From Enterococcus casseliflavus NBRC 100478 (lineage in GTDB: Bacteria > Bacillota > Bacilli > Lactobacillales > Enterococcaceae): 64,000 bases of DNA. This document shows, in pieces, positions 59,632-64,000 of the stretch. Location: the NCBI RefSeq assembly GCF_001544095.1, contig NZ_BCPT01000002.1, forward strand, positions 1-64,000. Reading direction: 5' to 3'. The notes beneath the pieces are model-generated. The model was not told where the DNA came from. It did not search any database and saw only the letters and a program-made list of their open reading frames with translations. Made by a program: the position numbers and the translations under genes. Position 1 is the first letter of the stretch. Every line of letters starts with the position of its first letter.

Positions 59632-60798
59632 CTAGTTTAAATGTTGTAAAAAGCTTGTTCCGTTTTCTGTAGCTGAAACACCAAAGTTTTCAGCGATCGT
59701 TGCGGAAATATCCGCATAGTAGCCTTGTGGCAATTTGCCTTGGCCTTGGAATTTCTTGCTGTACGCTAATAATGGCACATATTCTCTCGTGTGATCCGTT
59801 CCCGTAAAGGTTGGGTCATTGCCGTGGTCAGCTGTGATCAACAACAGATCCTCGTCTCCCATTGCTTCTAAAAGTTCTGGAATACGCAAATCAAAATCTT
59901 CAATGGCATGAGCATACCCTACAACATCGCGACGGTGACCATAAAGCGCATCGAAGTCGACCAAGTTCGTAAAGCTTAGACCCATAAAGTCTTGTTTCAT
60001 CACCTTCAGTAACTGATCCACACCGTCCATATTGCTCTTCGTCCGTACAGAATCGGTGATTCCTTGTCCGTTGAAGATATCATTGATCTTCCCAACGGCG
60101 ATCACGTCTTTTCCAGCTTCTTTCAAGGAATCTAATACTGTATGGCCAAATGGATCGAGTGCGTAGTCATGACGATTGCTCGTACGAGTAAAGTTTCCAG
60201 GCTCACCGACATACGGACGCGCGATGATGCGGCCGATCATATATGGCTCATCTTTCGTGATGTCCCGAACGTACTGACAAATACGATACAATTCTTCTAA
60301 TGGAATGATTTCCTCATGCGCAGCGATCTGCAACACTGGATCAGCCGAGGTGTAAACGATCAGATCGCCTGTCTTCATTTGATGTTCGCCGAAGTCATCA
60401 ATGACTGCTGTCCCTGAATACGGCGCATTGCAGACGATTTTACGTCCAGAGAACGCTTCGATCTGTTGCAACAATTCATCGGGAAACCCATCGGGAAATA
60501 CGCGGAAAGGTTTTTGGATATTCAAGCCCATGATCTCCCAGTGCCCCGTCATCGTATCTTTCCCAACGGAAACTTCTTCCAATTTGGTTGCATACCCATC
60601 ATGGTCAGCTACCGCCTTCACGCCTTCTAAAGGACGGATCGTCCCTAGGCCTAATTGTTCCAAGTGAGGGATCGTCAAGCCTGCTTCTTTTGCAATATGG
60701 CCTAACGTATCTGAACCGACATCACCAAAAGCTGCCGCATCAGGTGCTTCACCAATTCCGACTGAATCCATCACGATCAAGTGTACACGTTTAAACAT
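59632..60798 (-). CDS. deoB: Phosphopentomutase DeoB
   Basis: A 388-residue manganese enzyme of the alkaline-phosphatase superfamily, converting (deoxy)ribose-1-phosphate to the 5-phosphate. [11 protein letters not shown] (Asp near 10), [10 protein letters not shown] (Thr nucleophile near 87) and T-A-D-H-G-N-D-P. First gene of deoB-punA-deoD. Its products feed glycolysis via rpiA or deoC (the latter not here). Confidence 0.97.
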   Translation of the reverse strand: MFKRVHLIVMDSVGIGEAPDAAAFGDVGSDTLGHIAKEAGLTIPHLEQLGLGTIRPLEGVKAVADHDGYATKLEEVSVGKDTMTGHWEIMGLNIQKPFRVFPDGFPDELLQQIEAFSGRKIVCNAPYSGTAVIDDFGEHQMKTGDLIVYTSADPVLQIAAHEEIIPLEELYRICQYVRDITKDEPYMIGRIIARPYVGEPGNFTRTSNRHDYALDPFGHTVLDSLKEAGKDVIAVGKINDIFNGQGITDSVRTKSNMDGVDQLLKVMKQDFMGLSFTNLVDFDALYGHRRDVVGYAHAIEDFDLRIPELLEAMGDEDLLLITADHGNDPTFTGTDHTREYVPLLAYSKKFQGQGKLPQGYYADISATIAENFGVSATENGTSFLQHLN

Positions 60799-60928
60799 TC
60801 TATTCCCTACTTTCTTTATTTTATGCTTTTACAAGCGGATCTACTACCTCTATCATACTAAACTTAAGCAAAAATTGCGCTGGGTTGCTTTGGAAATTTC
60901 CTGATGCGTTCCTTTCACCCAGAGGATA

Positions 60929-60980
60929 GAAAAAGGGCAGGACACAGCAACACATTCATGTCCCATAGCCCCACCCTTTC
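60929..60980 (-). terminator. Branched terminator after the nucleoside importer genes
   Basis: On minus AAAGGG (60979-60974) pairs with CCCTTT (60937-60932), with GGACA/TGTCC inside (60962/60940), then T5. It separates the transporter genes from deoB. In the remaining gap a GGAAATTTCC palindrome (near 60890) is the only other feature. Confidence 0.75.
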
Positions 60981-60992
60981 ATACTGAAAAAA

Positions 60993-61946
60993 TTATTTAG
61001 ATTTAATGTAGTTCTTCCCGTTAGCTTTCGGACCAGCGGCTTTTCCAAGGAAAAGAACGAGCACGATGATCGTCAAAGCATAAGGCGCAGCTTGTAAGTA
61101 AACCGCTGGAATGGAAGAGATGATTGGCAGTTGGCCACCTACGATACTGATGTTTTGCGCAAAACCGAAGAAAATCGCAGCTCCCATTGCACCAAGTGGA
61201 TTCCATTTACCAAAGATCATCGCAGCCATCGAGATAAATCCTTGACCGGCGATCGTTGTCACGGCAAAGCGACCCGCGATCGATTGAGCAAACAAGGCAC
61301 CGCCCATCCCGCCAAGGAAACCAGAGATCAAGACACCTGAGTAGCGCATCACGTAAACATTGATCCCTAAGGTATCCGCTGCTTGTGGATGCTCACCGAC
61401 AGAACGAAGACGCAACCCAAAGCGTGTTTTGAAAATCACGAACCACGCGATCACTGAGATCAAAATAGCGAAGTACGCCGGTAAGAATGTTTGATTAAAG
61501 AAAATCGGGCCAATGATAGGAATATCTTTAAGAATCGGGAAATTGAAATACCCCAATGTCCGTTGGATGTTATCCGTTTGCCCTTTGTTGTAGATCGCTT
61601 TGACTAAGAACACAGCCAAAGCTGGTGCCATCAAGTTCATCACCGTACCACTGATGATGTGGTCGGCACGGAAGTTGATGGTTGCCACCGCATGCAGCAA
61701 GGAGAAAACCACACCGACAAGTCCGCCGACGAGCATCCCTAACCATGGTGTCCACGCTCCAAATTGTGACGCAAATTCAATATTGAAAACAATCGAGCTA
61801 AAAGCACCCATAACCATGATTCCTTCAAGACCCACGTTAACGATCCCGCTGCGCTCTGAGAACACGCCACCTAGCGCCGTCAAAATCAGAGGAGACGCAT
61901 AAATCAATGTTTGAGTGACGATCGAAGAAATTAAACTAATATCCAT
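60993..61946 (-). CDS. nupQ: Nucleoside ABC transporter permease (NupQ/YufQ-like)
   Basis: A 317-residue permease of the branched-chain-amino-acid/ribose type, with about eight to nine hydrophobic helices and G-V-F-S-E-R-S-G-I-V-N-V-G-L-E-G-I-M near residue 25. In Bacillus subtilis (NupQ) and Lactococcus (NupC) this is one of two permeases of the nucleoside importer with a BmpA/NupN lipoprotein. Its start overlaps the stop of the partner gene by one base. Confidence 0.92.
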   Translation of the reverse strand: MDISLISSIVTQTLIYASPLILTALGGVFSERSGIVNVGLEGIMVMGAFSSIVFNIEFASQFGAWTPWLGMLVGGLVGVVFSLLHAVATINFRADHIISGTVMNLMAPALAVFLVKAIYNKGQTDNIQRTLGYFNFPILKDIPIIGPIFFNQTFLPAYFAILISVIAWFVIFKTRFGLRLRSVGEHPQAADTLGINVYVMRYSGVLISGFLGGMGGALFAQSIAGRFAVTTIAGQGFISMAAMIFGKWNPLGAMGAAIFFGFAQNISIVGGQLPIISSIPAVYLQAAPYALTIIVLVLFLGKAAGPKANGKNYIKSK

Positions 61947-63106
61947 TAGATGGTTCCTCCTTCCTGATCTTGATCGTTTGGTTGGGCTTCAATCTCCTGT
62001 ACGACCAGCGCTTCTTTTTTGCCGTCAAAGATTTTTGCCAACAAGAAACGAATCACAAAGCTGATCGCTACGAAGAAAATAATAATTGCGATATTGACAT
62101 CGACTAATTCAGATGGAATACCTGCAAACTGCATGCCTTGTCCACCTAATTTCAAAATACTGAACAAGAGGGCTGAAAGCAAGATTCCGATCGATGAGCC
62201 GCTTCCTAACAAGGATACAGCCATACCGTCAAACCCGATGCTCAATGATGACCCTTGAACGAAGAAGTTTTCAAACGTTCCTAGTCCTTGAACGACTCCA
62301 CCTAATCCAGCAAGCGTTCCAGAGATGATCATGGAGACAATGATCGTCCGTTTGCTGCTCATCCCCGCATATTCAGAAGCGCTTGGGTTCAAGCCCACCG
62401 CGCGAATCTCATAACCAAGAGTGGTTTTTTTCATCAAGAACCAAACCAAAACTAAGAAGATCAAGGCTAAGAAGATCCCTAAGTTCAAGCGAGAGTTGCT
62501 CGTGATGCTTGCTAGAAACGGCGTCTGCATGGAGGCATTTTCCCCCACCATTTTTGTGACCCCTTTTGTCGTGATCATGGATTCGCTCATCACATTATTG
62601 ACTAAATGGTTCCCCGTATAAAGCAAGATATAGTTCATCATGATCGTCACGATGACTTCACTTGTTCCAAAGAATGCCCGTAGGAAACCAGGAATCGCAG
62701 CTGCGATCGCCCCGCATAAAGCCCCTACGATCACGGCTAATGGCAAGACCACCAACCGAGGCGCATCTGGCATCGCTAGTGCGACCCAGATACTGGCAAC
62801 CCAACCTGCTAGCGCTTGACCAGAAAGACCGATATTGAAGAATCCGGCTGAGTTTGCAACGGCAAACCCCAGAGCGGTAAAGATCAATGGTCCTGCTGTA
62901 ACAAAAATCTCACCAATGTTGCGGGCATTTAACCCACCTGTTTGTCCGTTGATAAAAACGGTCCGAAACATTTGTGTATACCCTGTGATCGGGCTGTAGC
63001 CGAAGGCCGCCATGATGATCCCGCCAAGGACGAATCCTAACAAGACAGCGATGATCGGCACTAATATATTGCGGATCTTTTCTTTGCGGTTATTCAACCG
63101 AACCAC
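61946..63106 (-). CDS. nupP: Nucleoside ABC transporter permease (NupP/YufP-like)
   Basis: A 386-residue permease, about ten helices, with the G-F-F-N-I-G-L-S-G-Q-A-L-A motif and a Lys/Asp/Gln-rich C-terminal tail (D-Q-D-Q-E-G-G). Partner of the following permease in the nucleoside importer. It overlaps the ATPase gene end by 17 bases. Confidence 0.92.
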   Translation of the reverse strand: MVRLNNRKEKIRNILVPIIAVLLGFVLGGIIMAAFGYSPITGYTQMFRTVFINGQTGGLNARNIGEIFVTAGPLIFTALGFAVANSAGFFNIGLSGQALAGWVASIWVALAMPDAPRLVVLPLAVIVGALCGAIAAAIPGFLRAFFGTSEVIVTIMMNYILLYTGNHLVNNVMSESMITTKGVTKMVGENASMQTPFLASITSNSRLNLGIFLALIFLVLVWFLMKKTTLGYEIRAVGLNPSASEYAGMSSKRTIIVSMIISGTLAGLGGVVQGLGTFENFFVQGSSLSIGFDGMAVSLLGSGSSIGILLSALLFSILKLGGQGMQFAGIPSELVDVNIAIIIFFVAISFVIRFLLAKIFDGKKEALVVQEIEAQPNDQDQEGGTI

Positions 63107-64000
63107 CTACTTCCTCCATTTGCAGCTCTCGTCTTGCTTCCTCCAAGGAGTACCCTGCCATCAACAAGCCAAGCTCTTTCTCTGATGTTTCTTTCGGATC
63201 AACGACCCCAACGATCTCACCAGCATGAATAACAGCAATGCGGTCTGATACATTCAAAATTTCATCTAATTCAAAGCTGACTAACAATACCGCTTTGAAC
63301 TTATCCCGCTGTTCAATCAAGCGTTTGTGGATAAATTCGATCGCTCCAACATCCAACCCACGGGTCGGATTGGCAACGATCAATAGATCAGGATCGCGGC
63401 TGATTTCTCGTGCGATGATCGCTTTTTGTTGATTCCCGCCGGACAATGCCCGTGCTGGTACGATCTCGTTGACTGTTCGTACGTCAAATTCTTGAATCAA
63501 GTCACGAGCAAACTCGTTGATCTCTCCGTAATCCAAGACACCTGCATTACTCAAAGGTTTTTTGTAGTAGGTTTGCAAGGCGATGTTTTCTGATAACATC
63601 ATATCCAAGACAAGCCCGTATTTATGGCGGTCTTCTGGCACATGACCAACGCCGGCTTCGGTGACTTTCCGAGGCTTGAAGTTAGTGATGTCATCACCAT
63701 TCAGCAAGACCTTGCCGCTTTCGACTTTCCGTAAACCAGTGATGGCTTGTAACAGCTCTGATTGCCCATTGCCATCGATCCCAGCAATCCCCAATACTTC
63801 ACCTGCACGTACTTCTAAGCTTAAGTTTTTTACTGCTTCTAAGCCACGGTTTTCTTTTACAACTAAGTTTTCAACAGAAAGCACGACTTCTTTTGGTGAC
63901 GCTTCTTTCTTCGGTGTCTTGAAGGACACAGAACGACCAACCATCATATCGGCCAACTGTTGTGAGCTGACGTCTTTGACATTGACAGTGCCGATCCCTT
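63090..64000 (-). CDS. nupO: Nucleoside ABC transporter ATPase (NupO-like), N-terminal part outside window
   Basis: The C-terminal ~300 residues of a double-ATPase protein. The frame stays open to the window edge (upstream residues include G-I-G-T-V-N-V-K-D-V and A-D-M-M-V-G-R-S), so the first ATPase domain lies beyond. The second domain has G-I-D-G-N-G-Q-S-E-L-L (degenerate Walker A), signature A-L-S-G-G-N-Q-Q-K and Walker B L-L-I-V-A-N-P-T-R-G-L-D, with Asn in place of Asp/Glu, as in sugar/nucleoside importers of this type. The solute-binding lipoprotein gene is presumably further upstream. Confidence 0.9.
   Translation of the reverse strand, partial: GIGTVNVKDVSSQQLADMMVGRSVSFKTPKKEASPKEVVLSVENLVVKENRGLEAVKNLSLEVRAGEVLGIAGIDGNGQSELLQAITGLRKVESGKVLLNGDDITNFKPRKVTEAGVGHVPEDRHKYGLVLDMMLSENIALQTYYKKPLSNAGVLDYGEINEFARDLIQEFDVRTVNEIVPARALSGGNQQKAIIAREISRDPDLLIVANPTRGLDVGAIEFIHKRLIEQRDKFKAVLLVSFELDEILNVSDRIAVIHAGEIVGVVDPKETSEKELGLLMAGYSLEEARRELQMEEVGGSVE

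Overview
The window looks like a stretch of chromosome from a low-GC Gram-positive coccus of the order Lactobacillales, most probably an Enterococcus. Evidence is the protein sequences themselves, the fused glutathione enzyme GshF, the zinc-type S14, the S10-spc-alpha ribosomal cluster ending in rplQ-ecfA1-ecfA2-ecfT-truA, and the order yloU-fakA-recG-plsX-acpP followed by oppDFBCA and rnc-smc-ftsY. From memory E. faecalis has a similar order; that could not be checked here. The species cannot be fixed from sequence alone. No rRNA, tRNA, CRISPR array or intact insertion sequence was found.

Layout. (1) 1-2.3 kb: gshF on the minus strand. (2) 2.5-3.2 kb: a BlaI/CopY-type repressor with no partner gene. 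(3) 3.2-9.7 kb, minus: rnc-smc-HAD phosphatase-ftsY. (4) 9.8-15.6 kb, minus: oppDFBCA peptide importer with a near-consensus promoter and a terminator. (5) 15.8-21.5 kb, minus: yloU-fakA-recG-plsX-acpP, joining fatty-acid use, phospholipid synthesis and DNA repair. (6) 21.7-27.6 kb: rpmB and a YfhO-type membrane protein on plus, then an Rgg-type regulator divergent from an MFS transporter. (7) 27.6-45.5 kb, minus: the S10-spc-alpha supercluster, read from rpsJ at 45.3 kb to rplQ, then ecfA1A2T and truA. (8) 45.6-48.7 kb: pyridoxine kinase divergent from a MocR regulator and a nitroreductase. (9) 48.8-53.5 kb, minus: the str operon rpsL-rpsG-fusA-tuf. (10) 53.6-56.6 kb, plus: rpiA, a serine-recombinase-family gene, gpmA and an SGNH hydrolase. 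(11) 56.7-64 kb, minus: an iron-type alcohol dehydrogenase and a nucleoside import/salvage block (ABC importer, deoB, punA, deoD), cut by the window end.

How it works together. Most of the window is core translation and envelope housekeeping. The ribosomal blocks are driven by recognisable sigma-A promoters before rpsJ, infA and rpsL. The nucleoside block imports nucleosides, cleaves them with two purine phosphorylases and converts the pentose with DeoB. The Ecf module supplies energy to vitamin importers, and PdxK/MocR concerns vitamin B6.

The less ordinary parts are small: a recurring design of terminator in which an outer stem with a T-tract encloses further hairpins; a palindrome-rich 80-base patch next to the Rgg gene; a 10-bp-arm inverted repeat upstream of ecfA1; the Rgg/MFS and MocR/PdxK divergent pairs with candidate operators; and a recombinase-family protein whose catalytic positions look altered. 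I did not find a clear new multi-gene system.
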